From Streptomyces sp. NRRL S-337 (GTDB lineage: Bacteria; Actinomycetota; Actinomycetes; Streptomycetales; Streptomycetaceae), in assembly GCF_000720175.1 (NCBI RefSeq), contig NZ_JOIX01000002.1, forward strand, positions 310,001 through 374,000: 64,000 bases of DNA, written 5' to 3'. The position numbers and the translations under genes were made by a program. The notes below the pieces were generated by a model. That model was not told the DNA's origin and ran no database searches. It saw only the letters and a program-made list of their open reading frames with translations. Shown piece by piece: positions 55,002 through 63,461 of this stretch; the stretch's first letter is position 1; each line of letters opens with the position of its first letter.

Positions 55002-56093
55002 TCACCCTCCCCCTCCCGGCCGAATGACCGTCAGGCTGAAGCGTCCGCCCTCGACAGCGGCGTGCTGCAAGGCCGCGTTGGCGTCGGCAAGGTCGAAGGC
55101 GGTGACGTCGAACTGCCGCAGGTCCAGTTGTCCGGACCTCGCCAGTTGGATGACTTGGGGGTTGGCGTGGCGGGGGCACAACCACTGGCCGCGTAGGGTG
55201 ACGTTGTTCCTCATGAGCCACGGATAGGGCAGTGCGAGGTCGTCACCTCCCAGCATGCCGACGCCTCCCATGAGCACCACCGTCCCATGCTCGCGGACCG
55301 TCATCACCGCCGCCCGTACCGCGGTCGTTGGAGCCGAGGGCGGCAGCAGATCCAGTACGACGTCGATCGGCCCCGGCGCCGCCGCGCGCATCCGCTCCCG
55401 GTCCGCCTCCTCATCACCCGACAACCGCACTGTTCTGATACGGGGTCCGAAGCGGCGCTCCAGCTCGCAGAGCATCCCCTCATTCCGCCCCGGCGCGACA
55501 ACGCTGCCCGCGCCCATCGCCAGCGCGACCGCGACGGCGGCGCTCCCGAAATTGCCGGTGGCACCGCTGATCAGCACGGTCTGGCCGGCCTGCAGTCCGG
55601 CGGCGAGCAGACCGCCGTACGGCACGAGAAGGACCAGGAGTGCACACCACCGGCCCGCGTCCGCCGCATCGATGGCACCGAGGGGAAAGACGTTCTCGGT
55701 CGGGACCAGCAGTTGCTCGGCGAACGAGCCGTGCCCGAAGTGTTCCTGCAAGCGCAGGCCGCCCTCCCCGCGGGCACTCAGGCCCTGGAGTGTGATGTCC
55801 GGCGTCAACGCGTCGTCCCGCGCGCGAATGGTCGGATCACACAGCACCCAGTCACCGACGCGCAGCCGCGTCGAGTCCGGGCCGACGGCGCGCACCCGAC
55901 CCACCGCCCCGGTTCCGGGAATCACCGGCAGCGTGAGCAGGTACTGGCGTTCCCCGCGGAACACCTCCGCGGCGTAGGGCAACACACCGGCCGCCTCGAC
56001 ATCAACCACGACCTCGCCCGTCCCCACCACGGGGTCAGGCACGGTTTCGATCACCAACGACGACCCGAACTCCTTCAGAACTGCGGCTCGCAT
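55002..56093 (-). CDS. MDR-superfamily (zinc-less alcohol dehydrogenase-like) oxidoreductase
   Basis: A 363-residue medium-chain dehydrogenase. The N-terminal GroES-like domain lacks the catalytic Zn ligands: the G-V-C of zinc enzymes is G-V-L-P-Y (about residue 36) and G-H-E is G-T-G. The cofactor domain has VLISGATGNFGSAAVAVALAMGA (about 165-187), a G-x-x-G-x-x-G Rossmann motif. These features fit quinone-oxidoreductase-type MDR enzymes using NADPH. Start ATG 56093 has only a weak GAGG upstream. Substrate unknown. Confidence 0.88.
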   Translation of the reverse strand: MRAAVLKEFGSSLVIETVPDPVVGTGEVVVDVEAAGVLPYAAEVFRGERQYLLTLPVIPGTGAVGRVRAVGPDSTRLRVGDWVLCDPTIRARDDALTPDITLQGLSARGEGGLRLQEHFGHGSFAEQLLVPTENVFPLGAIDAADAGRWCALLVLLVPYGGLLAAGLQAGQTVLISGATGNFGSAAVAVALAMGAGSVVAPGRNEGMLCELERRFGPRIRTVRLSGDEEADRERMRAAAPGPIDVVLDLLPPSAPTTAVRAAVMTVREHGTVVLMGGVGMLGGDDLALPYPWLMRNNVTLRGQWLCPRHANPQVIQLARSGQLDLRQFDVTAFDLADANAALQHAAVEGGRFSLTVIRPGGGG

Positions 56094-56425
56094 TTCTTGA
56101 CGGCCTCGCTTCCCGCTCACCCTCGTAGAAGCCACCCGACGTGGCACCACGCCATCGTGAAAGCGCCCCCGAACCGCAACCAGACCACGCTTCATCCCCG
56201 TACCGGGCCCACCACCTTCCTGCAAGGCCAGGCATCGCGCGGTCAGCAGGTGGCGCGTCGAGCCGACGTCACGCACGGGCCCTGTCCCGCAGTGCAGTGC
56301 AGTGCAGCTCAGATCAGATCAGCTCAGCTCAGAGAACGGGTCGTTGGGGGCGCCTCCGCTCGTACGCGGCTCGTGGGAGAGGATGCACGCTACTCGCACC
56401 AGCCAAGGCCTTACGGAGGCGCACT
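56094..56425. other. Intergenic region with short tandem repeats
   Basis: No gene is supported. At about 56293-56336 GCAGT and GATCA/GCTCA pentamers are repeated three times each, a simple-sequence tract. It must hold the promoters of the two divergent flanking genes. Confidence 0.6.
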
Positions 56426-56896
56426 ATGGGAGAGCCGGAACCGGTCGACCTGATTCACCTGGCAGACACCGACGGCGACCGGTGCATCGTCCGTATCACT
56501 GGACGTTCCCAGCCCGGCGTCCTGACTGGTCACGACACCTTGCGTGCCGATGTCCTGGTGTCCACCAGTTTCCTTGACGCACGCCTTGAGCTTTATCTCC
56601 TCCAGCAGGATCTCTCCACTTGGGAAGAGGAGCTCGAACGGCTGGTACCACGCGGCAACGCGGGTCTAGGCGGCGGGCGGGGCCTTGAGCTTGGCATTCA
56701 ACTCAACGAGGACGAGTCAGTGGGAGTGACCATCCACGACCCCGACCGGCTCTCCACGTTTTTCTGGATCCGGCCTCAGGACGACTGGATCCAGGACCAC
56801 CGAGCCCGACTGAGCCAAGTGCGGCAGGTCTGGCCGAGCGAGGTCATCGAGACGGCTCCCATGTCCTACGAGTGGAGCCCGAGCCGCAGGAAGTGA
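56426..56896 (+). CDS. DUF5959 family protein
   Basis: A 156-residue soluble protein starting at ATG 56426 behind ACGGAGGC. The arrangement DLIHLADTDGDRCIVRITGR, VLVSTSFLDARLELYLLQQDLSTWEEELERL and SVGVTIHDPDRLSTFFWI matches DUF5959 proteins, which are common in Streptomyces and have no known function. Beta-rich with one helix; no signal or membrane segment. It precedes the membrane protein gene by 165 bases on the same strand. Confidence 0.75.
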   Translation: MGEPEPVDLIHLADTDGDRCIVRITGRSQPGVLTGHDTLRADVLVSTSFLDARLELYLLQQDLSTWEEELERLVPRGNAGLGGGRGLELGIQLNEDESVGVTIHDPDRLSTFFWIRPQDDWIQDHRARLSQVRQVWPSEVIETAPMSYEWSPSRRK

Positions 56897-57061
56897 ACAT
56901 CTCAGGGGTTGCTCGTCCCCACCGAGCCATGAAGATCACGAACTAGGGCTGGAGGATGGCCATGCAGCGACACTCGGAACATTCGGGTGAAGGCTGCAGG
57001 CGCACAATGTCGACGAGGCGACCGTTGAGGGCGCGTGGGGGCGGTGGGGATGGGAGACCGG

Positions 57062-58300
57062 ATGTCCCAGGAATCACGGGAATCAGGGGATTCACGGGAA
57101 TCAGGGGCTCGGCGTGGGTGGCGGTTCCTGCTGCCGGTCGGCGTTGGTCTGGTGCTCCTCCTATTGTCGGCAGGGCTGTTCGCCACCGTGCCGGGCGAGT
57201 TGGCGGAGAGGAACGCGTATGCCACGGCGCCCCCCTGCCCGACTGGCTCCCGGTCGGATGCGTGCACGACGACGGTTCCGGCAACCGTCAACGGCACGGA
57301 GGACGAGCCCAGTGGCAAGACCGTCCACCACTGGCTCCTCGTTACCGAACGAGGCACAGACACCGAGCGGCGTGCGCGGCGCGTGCGGATGGACGGGTCG
57401 GAACCGGTCTACGACAGCGTGCGCGCCGGTGACGAGGTGGAGCTGACGTACTGGCGGGGTGAGATCCGCACCGTGCGGTTCCGTGCCGCCGCTCAGGAGA
57501 CCTGGGAGTCTCCGGAGGGCAACTGGCGCTTCCCGCTGGGCGCCGGCCTCTTTCTGCTGCCCTTCGCGCTGATGGTGTGGTGGCTCGTCTGGTGGCACCG
57601 CTGCCGCTATACCTCCACCACGTACAACAGGCTCTGGCAGCTCACCGTGGCTGTGGTGACAGGGACCGTGGTGAGTTGCGTCGGCATTCTCGGGAGCATG
57701 GTCGGCCGCGACGTACCGAACGCCCTTCTGATCACGGCAGCCGCTGTGCTGCCGGCCGCGGGCCTGGGCGCACTGTGCGCCTGGTGCCAGCAGAGACGCA
57801 CGAACCGCGCTGCCGCGACCGTCAGCAGCATCGTTCCGGTTCCGCCGACGGACAAGCGGTGCATGCGCGCGGCCGTACTCGGAGACGTTCCCTACAGCGT
57901 GGACGGCTTCGACCACCTGGTGGTGGGTGATGGCCGGCCGGCCACCACACCGGATCCCGATGGGCGCGTCGCCCGCAGAACGCTTCCGGAGACGCTGGTC
58001 GTGCAGCACGTCCGAGCGCTTCGACCCGATGACCCTCAGTTCTGGAAGCAGGCCTTCAAGTACGACGCAGCCGTCATCGAATGCCGGGACGGTGAGCACA
58101 CCGTCCTTATCGCCATTGCCCGGCGTGGCGCCCCTCTTGCCCTCGGCGCGCTGGTCAAGCCGTCTTCCTCTTCCCCCACCACGGCCGGCTCCGGGCAGCA
58201 CCAGCACCCCGACGAACGCCCCACCTGTGCCGACGAACACCCCACCTGTGCAGACGAACACCACACCTCCGCAAACGCCGGGCGCACCGACGGCGCATAG
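57062..58300 (+). CDS. Four-helix membrane protein with repeat C-terminus
   Basis: A 412-residue protein. ATG 57062 is chosen because GGGAG is correctly spaced; ATG 57050 is also in frame. An N-terminal S-R-E-S-G-D repeat leads to TM1 (about residues 20-42), an outer domain of about 110 residues with a Cys pair, then TM2 (about 151-170), TM3 (about 184-204) and TM4 (about 212-231). A cytoplasmic domain of about 150 residues follows (VVQHVRALRPDDPQFWKQAFKYDAAVIECRDGEHTVLIA), and three 7-residue D-E-(R/H)-(P/H)-T repeats close the chain. Family not recognised; general layout resembles DUF3592-type membrane proteins. Confidence 0.72.
   Translation: MSQESRESGDSRESGARRGWRFLLPVGVGLVLLLLSAGLFATVPGELAERNAYATAPPCPTGSRSDACTTTVPATVNGTEDEPSGKTVHHWLLVTERGTDTERRARRVRMDGSEPVYDSVRAGDEVELTYWRGEIRTVRFRAAAQETWESPEGNWRFPLGAGLFLLPFALMVWWLVWWHRCRYTSTTYNRLWQLTVAVVTGTVVSCVGILGSMVGRDVPNALLITAAAVLPAAGLGALCAWCQQRRTNRAAATVSSIVPVPPTDKRCMRAAVLGDVPYSVDGFDHLVVGDGRPATTPDPDGRVARRTLPETLVVQHVRALRPDDPQFWKQAFKYDAAVIECRDGEHTVLIAIARRGAPLALGALVKPSSSSPTTAGSGQHQHPDERPTCADEHPTCADEHHTSANAGRTDGA
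58211..58273. repeat. Three in-frame 21-bp tandem units
   Basis: Units at 58211-58231, 58232-58252 and 58253-58273 encode the C-terminal D-E-x-x-T heptapeptide repeats of the membrane protein. Confidence 0.85.
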
Positions 58301-58354
58301 GGCTTCCCCGCTCTACGGCAATTGGTCAGCTCGCCGGTCACGTCTCAGGCTCTG

Positions 58355-58360
58355 TAGGAT
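58355..58360 (+). promoter_or_regulatory. -10 box TAGGAT for a probably leaderless mRNA
   Basis: TAGGAT ends 9 bases before the GTG at 58370, so transcription would start at or next to the codon. No ribosome site of proper spacing is present. Confidence 0.45.
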
Positions 58361-58369
58361 CGGTCAATT

Positions 58370-59245
58370 GTGAGTAACTCAGGGGAGTCCGGCCGCCAGT
58401 TGAGCCTAGGGAAGAAATACGCCCTCACCGGCGAGGAAGACGAGAACGACTTCTGGGGCTTTGCGCAGGACGCCAGGGGGTTGTTTTCTCCCTTGGAGGA
58501 GGAGGGCTGGCGTCAGGTTGAATTCGTGGGGAGCGCGCCGCAGGGTGGGCTGTTGGCCTCGCTTGATCATGTCGGCGGGCTTCGCGCGGTTGCGGGAAAC
58601 GCGTATCTGGATGTGCTCGACGCCGAAGGCGTCAGCATGGGGTCCTACTTCGTGAACGACGTCACCGTGCTCTCCGTCCGGCCTTCGCCTACGGGGGCGG
58701 ATCTGGTCGACGTCACGGTGCGCATGTGGTGCGACCAGGCCATGCCCGGTTCGGCCTGGGTCTGGGAGTTGATCCGTGCAGGTCGGCTGACCCGTACGGG
58801 CCTGTGGCAGGAACTCGATGCTGCTGGTCGACGCGCATGGCTGTCAGTTGCTCTGTGGTCGCACCGCTACCAACGCCGCGGAATTCCGGATGCCCCCGCG
58901 GGGACGGTATTCACGTTGGACGGTCGGCACATCGTGGACCTGGACAGTTTCTATTGCGCGCTCGGTGAGGCGGTCAACGGCCCGGGCGGATATTTCGGGT
59001 GGAATCTCAATGCCGTGGACGACTGCCTCAGAGGACGTTGGGGCGCCACTCCTCCGTTCACCCTGAATTGGCAGCACTCCACCGTCGCCCGGACCCACCT
59101 GGTGAACCATCCCACGGTTCAGGAGGACCCCGCCGAGAACACCGGCGAGAACACCGCCGAAGACGCTACCGAGGACGCCGCCACCCCGTTCGCGCTTCTC
59201 TTGCACATCTTCGAAGATCGTGGCATCGAAGTGGTGCTGAAGTGA
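58370..59245 (+). CDS. Barstar-domain protein (orphan RNase-inhibitor type)
   Basis: A 291-residue protein with GTG start at 58370. Residues 178-291 match barstar: FTLDGRHIVDLDSFYCALGEAVNGPGGYFGWNLNAVDDCLRGRWG, a linker rich in Glu, Asn and Thr, and the C-terminal LLHIFEDRGIEVVL strand. Residues 1-175 form an extra domain with Trp/Phe-rich segments (DFWGFAQDARGLF) of unknown type. Barstars bind and block barnase-type RNases. No such RNase is seen nearby, so this may be a protective orphan. Neighbouring DUF5959 and membrane genes may be partners (inference). Confidence 0.82.
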   Translation: MSNSGESGRQLSLGKKYALTGEEDENDFWGFAQDARGLFSPLEEEGWRQVEFVGSAPQGGLLASLDHVGGLRAVAGNAYLDVLDAEGVSMGSYFVNDVTVLSVRPSPTGADLVDVTVRMWCDQAMPGSAWVWELIRAGRLTRTGLWQELDAAGRRAWLSVALWSHRYQRRGIPDAPAGTVFTLDGRHIVDLDSFYCALGEAVNGPGGYFGWNLNAVDDCLRGRWGATPPFTLNWQHSTVARTHLVNHPTVQEDPAENTGENTAEDATEDAATPFALLLHIFEDRGIEVVLK

Positions 59246-59436
59246 GGACAGGCAACGGTGAGGCCAGCAACGGTGAGGAGAGTCCGCAGTGACGACCGGC
59301 CACCGCTGGCAATAGCCTCCTGCTCGGCTCAGGCGCATGGCGGCGGCGAGACGACGTCGGCTGCTGCTGCTCCCGGTTGCCAGGAGCGTGGCGCTCGTCG
59401 TCCGGTACAGCCCACTCCCGTACGACCCCACCTCCG

Positions 59437-59739
59437 TTACAGCGGTGGGTGATCCGGCACGGGAGAGGCAGCGACCTCGTCGTCAAGGATCTGCTCCCGC
59501 GCAGCGGTGGTCATCTTGTTGATGGCAATGGCCTGGGCAAGCAGCTCACCGGCGGGGGGCGGATTCGTGAGCAGGTCGTCGGATTCCAGAGTGGGGAGGG
59601 CCTGCCTGATCAGACGCTGCGCTTCGGGAGACCTGGGTACCGCGTCGGCCTTGAGGAGGTTCAACATCGTCTCCAACGCCTCGGCCAGCTCGCGGACCGC
59701 GTCCCGCAGCTCGTCCGTATCGGGGCATTCATCGCTCAT
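59437..59739 (-). CDS. Small helical hypothetical protein
   Basis: A 100-residue acidic protein without signal or membrane helix. Residues 5-32 form a long amphipathic helix (DELRDAVRELAEALETMLNLLKAD), and TTAAREQILDDEV near the C-terminus a second. No ribosome site is obvious before ATG 59739, so leaderless initiation is possible. Family not recognised. Confidence 0.55.
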   Translation of the reverse strand: MSDECPDTDELRDAVRELAEALETMLNLLKADAVPRSPEAQRLIRQALPTLESDDLLTNPPPAGELLAQAIAINKMTTAAREQILDDEVAASPVPDHPPL

Positions 59740-60042
59740 GTCACAACGATCCCGGGTCGGCCGCAGATATGCCAGAGCGCCCGCCGGATCCAGCCACGGC
59801 GCGTCGGCGATTCGCCTGGGAACACGTGCACGAGACAACACCGCCCGAGTGGACCGTGACGGCGCTCGTGCCCGGCCTTGGTGCACCGCACTGGCGAGGG
59901 TGCCCAGCATCAGGATCGGGTCGGCACCGGCCGCGTCGGTGGCACGAGGCACATGCCATGATCACACTCGGACACGCCATACGCTCCACAGCACGTACAG
60001 GCGCGAACCAGCTGAGGTCAACTCCGCACGAGGGGCGACGAC
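59740..60042. other. Divergent intergenic region, no gene seen
   Basis: No supported gene between the small helical protein and the frameshifted phosphotransferase-like gene. Confidence 0.5.
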
Positions 60043-60695
60043 ATGGCAGACGACAACGACGACCGCGTGGCAACCGCCGTTCGGGAGGCAGCTACTCCAG
60101 GCACGGCCGACCCGGCCCATACACGCATTCCCGACACCCCGGCCGGCGGCAAAGTCATCCTGCTCAACGGTACGTCCAGCTCAGGCAAGTCGAGCATCGC
60201 CAGGCACTTCTCGACATGCTCGACGGCACCTGGTTCCACCTGCCCGTTGACGCCTTTCACGCGATGCGCTGCAAGGGACCGATATCCGACGAGGATCTCC
60301 AGGCCGAGATCGACCGCACCTGTAAGGGCTTTCACCGTGCGGTCGCCGGCATGGCTGCCGGGGGTAACAACCTCATCGTCGACTATCCACTCAGCCGCCG
60401 CTGGCGGCTGCTGGACCTCCTCGATGTGCTGGTGCCCGAAGACACCATCCTGATCGCGGTGCGCTGCCCGCTGCCCGAGTTGGAGCGCCGCGAGCGCGAA
60501 CGGGGCGACCGGCAGCCGGGATTGGCCGCCATGCAGTACGACCAGGTGCACTCCCACGAACTGCACGACCTCGACGTGGACAGTGGTCTCCACTCACCCG
60601 AGGAATGCGCCCGTCGCATTCGCGACTTCCTCCCAGGGCAATTGCGGCCCACTGCTTTCGAGAGGCTTCGGCAGACGCTGCGGAATCCCACATGA
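60043..60695 (+). pseudogene. Chloramphenicol phosphotransferase-like gene with a frameshift
   Basis: The N-terminal frame starts at ATG 60043 and carries the P-loop VILLNGTSSSGKSSIARHF. Near 60,200-60,210 the coding signal moves to another frame, continuing as LLDMLDGTWFHLPVDAFHAM, then GNNLIVDYPLSRRWRLLDLLDVL and CPLPELERRERERGDRQPG to the stop at 60,695. One missing base (a lost A would restore R-Q-L-L-D) explains the split. The parts together match chloramphenicol 3-O-phosphotransferase-like kinases. An assembly error would have the same appearance. Confidence 0.78.
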
Positions 60696-60739
60696 CCGGC
60701 GGCGGGAAGCGCCCCGGGCCCGGCGCGCCGGTCTGGTAG

Positions 60740-61165
60740 CCCGGGATGGACGGCGAATTCCATCCCTTCCGGCACCTGGCAGACGTACACCAGGTCCGCG
60801 CCGCACCCGCACGTGTAGTACTCGGGGTCCTGGGCCCAGGAGGGCGTACCACCCACCTTGAAGAACCCGGCGCCAGGACCCTGCCCTTCAGGGGTGTCTG
60901 TGAACGGATGAAGCGTCAAGGGCAGGGGGACCAGGGACGGTTCGGCCTCCGCGGCCGGCAGCACAGCATGCCTCTGGAGCAGCACGCGCCAGAACGGCCG
61001 CGGGTACGGCGGCTGCGGAGCGTCCCAGTACCGGGGTACGAGCCGGCCGTCAGACAACTGGGGGTCGGACGCGTCATTGTGCGCCCGGCAGTGGAAAACC
61101 AGCAGATGGTCTCCGCCGAAATGTACGGCCAAGCCAATCCAGGACGGTTTCCCATCGAGGACAGT
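60740..61165 (-). pseudogene. Remnant of a DUF1963-like gene
   Basis: The minus strand has a coherent coding stretch (IGLAVHFGGDHLLVFHCRAHN, GGTPSWAQDPEYYTCGCGADLVYVCQVPE) that looks like the central part of a DUF1963/YwqG-like protein, with the GGTPSW and C-x-C features. No start codon or ribosome site occurs at its 5' end, and the 3' end fades near 60,740, overlapping the tail region of the phosphotransferase gene on the other strand. Interpreted as a gene eroded at both ends. Confidence 0.45.
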
Positions 61166-61197
61166 AACCGTCCTAGATCCGTGTCAGGCTGAGCTGC

Positions 61198-61593
61198 ATG
61201 ACGACATTCCGTGGACTTGCCACCATCCGCTATCACGCCGACAGTCTGGACGCCGCCCGTGCCTGGTACAGCGAAGTCCTCGGCGTGGAGCGGTACTTCG
61301 TAAGCGATGAATACATCGAGTTCCGGCTCGGTGACCACCTGCAGGAGTTCGGTATCTCGCGCACTCCGTCTGCGCCTGCCGGCGTGGTCGCGTACTGGCA
61401 CGTGGACGAGGTGGACGCGGTGATGGCGCGGCTGCTGAAGCTCGGCGCAAAGGAACATGAGCCGTTGCGCGACTACGGCGACTTCCGGGCCGGCGCGGTG
61501 CTCGACCCGTTCGGCAATATCCTCGGTGTGATGCACAACCCGCACTACGCGCAGGTACTGGGCGAGAGTGGCCGCGCGGCTTCCGGCAGCTGA
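61198..61593 (+). CDS. VOC (glyoxalase/bleomycin-resistance fold) protein
   Basis: A 131-residue protein with paired beta-alpha-beta-beta-beta modules. IRYHADSLDAARAWYSEVLGVERYF opens the first and AYWHVDEVDAVMARLLKLGAKEHEPLRDYGDFRAGAVLDPFGNILGVMHNP the second. D-P-F-G-N is the family's closing motif. Possible metal residues are H (IRYH), E (EFRL), H (YWHVD) and D/N near the end. Members include isomerases, dioxygenases and drug-binding proteins; the substrate is unknown. Confidence 0.88.
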   Translation: MTTFRGLATIRYHADSLDAARAWYSEVLGVERYFVSDEYIEFRLGDHLQEFGISRTPSAPAGVVAYWHVDEVDAVMARLLKLGAKEHEPLRDYGDFRAGAVLDPFGNILGVMHNPHYAQVLGESGRAASGS

Positions 61594-61694
61594 TGACGTC
61601 CCGCGCCGGGTGGCCTGTTGCTTGCGGCCTGGAGCCGGGGAACCTGTGATCCACCACCGCACCCGACCCGGGCGGCCACGGGAAACGCTGCCGG

Positions 61695-61731
61695 TGCGCC
61701 CTGGCGTCCCGGGCAGGAACGCCAGGGCGCA
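61695..61731. terminator. Perfect 13-bp bidirectional hairpin
   Basis: Arms 61695-61707 and 61719-61731 pair perfectly over an 11-base loop, between the convergent VOC and NmrA-like genes. Confidence 0.82.
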
Positions 61732-61766
61732 CATGTCAAGGAACGACATAGACGCCGAGGACCGAT

Positions 61767-62588
61767 CTACCGGAAGGCGGCGACGTTCCGCGCGGCCCAT
61801 TCACGGAAGCCGTGCGCGGGACGTCCGAGTGTCCGCTCGACGTCGGGACTGACCCGCCGCTCCTCCGGGGTCGGCTCGCCCAGAATCGCCAGTGTGCCCT
61901 CGACGACCGGCAACGGCATGAATTGCGCCATCTGCGCATGCGCCTCCTCGCGGGACTGCTCCACGAAACGGACCGGTTCCCCCAGCGCCTCGGCGAGCGC
62001 CGCCGCGCGTTCGCGAGGGGTGACCGGCTCCGGTCCGGTGAGGTTGTACGTCGCGCCGTCATGCCCCTGCTCACGCAGAGCGGCGGCGCCGACCGCGGCG
62101 ACGTCGTCCGGGTCGATGAAGGGCAGGCCGACATCACCGAACGGAGCGGCGGCGGTGCGATGGAGCCGGACCGGCTCCGCCCAGGCCAGGGCGTTCGACG
62201 CCATACCGCCGGAGCGCATGATGGTCCATGCCAGCCCCGATCCGCGCACCGCCGCCTCGAATCTGCCCGCATGCGCGTAGACCTCCGGCCGGGTCCCCAC
62301 TCCCTGGCTGGACAGCAGAACGAGCCTCCGAACCCCCGCAGACTTGGCCGCCTCCACGATCCCCTGCGGATCCTCCCCGGCCACCAGGAGAAACACCGCC
62401 TCCGCCCCGTCGAGCGCGGGTCGCAAGCCCTCGACGTCCCCCAGGTCCGCGGCGACCACGCGCACGCCCTGAGGAACATCAGCCTCGGTGATGCGGCGGG
62501 CCACAGCCGTGACCCGTTCCCCCGCCCCGACCAGCATCCGTACCAGTGTCCGTCCCACATTGCCCGTAGCGCCCGTAACGACGATCAC
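61767..62588 (-). CDS. NmrA/YtfG-like NAD(P)-binding oxidoreductase
   Basis: A 273-residue protein with TGATGNVG (residues 5-12) as dinucleotide motif, RLVLLSSQGVG, WTIMRSGGMASNALAW and FIDPDDVAAVGAAAL as family segments. GTG 62588 is preferred because GGGGG lies 7 bases upstream; ATG 62600 is in frame but lacks a ribosome site. It is divergent from a TetR-family gene, the usual arrangement for a TetR-controlled oxidoreductase. The control region consists of tetranucleotide repeats. Confidence 0.88.
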   Translation of the reverse strand: MIVVTGATGNVGRTLVRMLVGAGERVTAVARRITEADVPQGVRVVAADLGDVEGLRPALDGAEAVFLLVAGEDPQGIVEAAKSAGVRRLVLLSSQGVGTRPEVYAHAGRFEAAVRGSGLAWTIMRSGGMASNALAWAEPVRLHRTAAAPFGDVGLPFIDPDDVAAVGAAALREQGHDGATYNLTGPEPVTPRERAAALAEALGEPVRFVEQSREEAHAQMAQFMPLPVVEGTLAILGEPTPEERRVSPDVERTLGRPAHGFREWAARNVAAFR

Positions 62589-62600
62589 GACGACCCCCAT

Positions 62601-62712
62601 AGATGAGTGAGTGAGTAAGTGAGTAAGTGACTCAGGTGGGCACTCGGCACACCCCGCGAAGCGAGTCAGTTCGCCAGTTAGCCAGCTAGTTAGTTCGTTA
62701 GTTAGTTAGTTG
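62601..62712. repeat. Tetranucleotide simple repeats in a divergent promoter region
   Basis: GAGT/AAGT units occupy about 62603-62630 and AGTT units (with GCCAGTT variants) about 62666-62712, separated by about 35 bases. The composition is far more AT-rich than the surroundings. A short palindrome CTCAC-TG-GTGAG follows at 62718-62729 and may be an operator. Confidence 0.8.
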
Positions 62713-62750
62713 ACTGACTCACTGGTGAGAACGTAGCACATCCCCCGGCC

Positions 62751-62756
62751 TATAGT
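62751..62756 (+). promoter_or_regulatory. -10 box TATAGT for a leaderless TetR-family mRNA
   Basis: TATAGT ends 7 bases before the GTG at 62764, predicting transcription start at the initiation codon. No ribosome site lies between. Confidence 0.5.
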
Positions 62757-62763
62757 TAGTCGG

Positions 62764-63348
62764 GTGACCAACTCACAGAGTGCGAGAGCGAAGAACGCCG
62801 GTGCCAAGCGGCAGCGTCTGATGGCCGCCGCTGCCCAAGTGGTGCACCAGCAGGGCGCCGAACGCACCACCATCGCCGACATCGCGCGCGCCGCCGACGT
62901 CCAAGTGGGCAACGTCTACTACTACTTCAAGACCAAGGACGAACTGGTCGCCGCGGCGCTCACCGAACACACGCGTCAGCTGGAGACCCTCACCGGCGAG
63001 CTGGACCGGCTGCCCGATCCGCGTGAGCGGCTCAAGTCCCTCGTACGGGGCTGGGTCGGGCAGCGTGACCTCGCGGCACGCTATGGCTGCCCCACCGGGA
63101 CGCTCGCCACCGAGCTGGACAAGCGCGCAGCGGGCGGGCTGGACAAGGAGGCGGGCAAGGTCATCCGGCTGCTGCTGGACTGGGTGGCGAGCCAGTTCCG
63201 GGAGCTGGGCCTGACCGATCCCGACGGACTCGCACTGACCCTGGTGGGCGCGTACCAAGGGATGTCCCTGCTGACCAACGCGTTGCGGGACCCGCAGATC
63301 ATGGTGAAGGAAGGCGACCGCTTGATCGCGTGGCTGGACACTCTCTGA
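62764..63348 (+). CDS. TetR-family transcriptional regulator
   Basis: A 194-residue repressor. The N-terminal HTH (residues about 17-62) reads RQRLMAAAAQVVHQQGAERTTIADIARAADVQVGNVYYYFKTKDELVAAAL. The C-terminal helical domain has VGAYQGMSLLTNALRDPQIMVKEGDRLIAWL. Start GTG 62764, apparently leaderless. It diverges from the NmrA-like gene and probably represses both through operators in the 175-base interval, such as the palindrome at 62718-62729. Confidence 0.92.
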   Translation: MTNSQSARAKNAGAKRQRLMAAAAQVVHQQGAERTTIADIARAADVQVGNVYYYFKTKDELVAAALTEHTRQLETLTGELDRLPDPRERLKSLVRGWVGQRDLAARYGCPTGTLATELDKRAAGGLDKEAGKVIRLLLDWVASQFRELGLTDPDGLALTLVGAYQGMSLLTNALRDPQIMVKEGDRLIAWLDTL

Positions 63349-63461
63349 ACGCGGATGCCGTAGTGGGTGGCGCCCAGGCGGTGGCTCGGTGCAGTCGCCA
63401 GCGCCTCGACCACTGATAAATGCGTTGTTGAGGTGACGTGACTCGGTCAGGATCTCGGACC

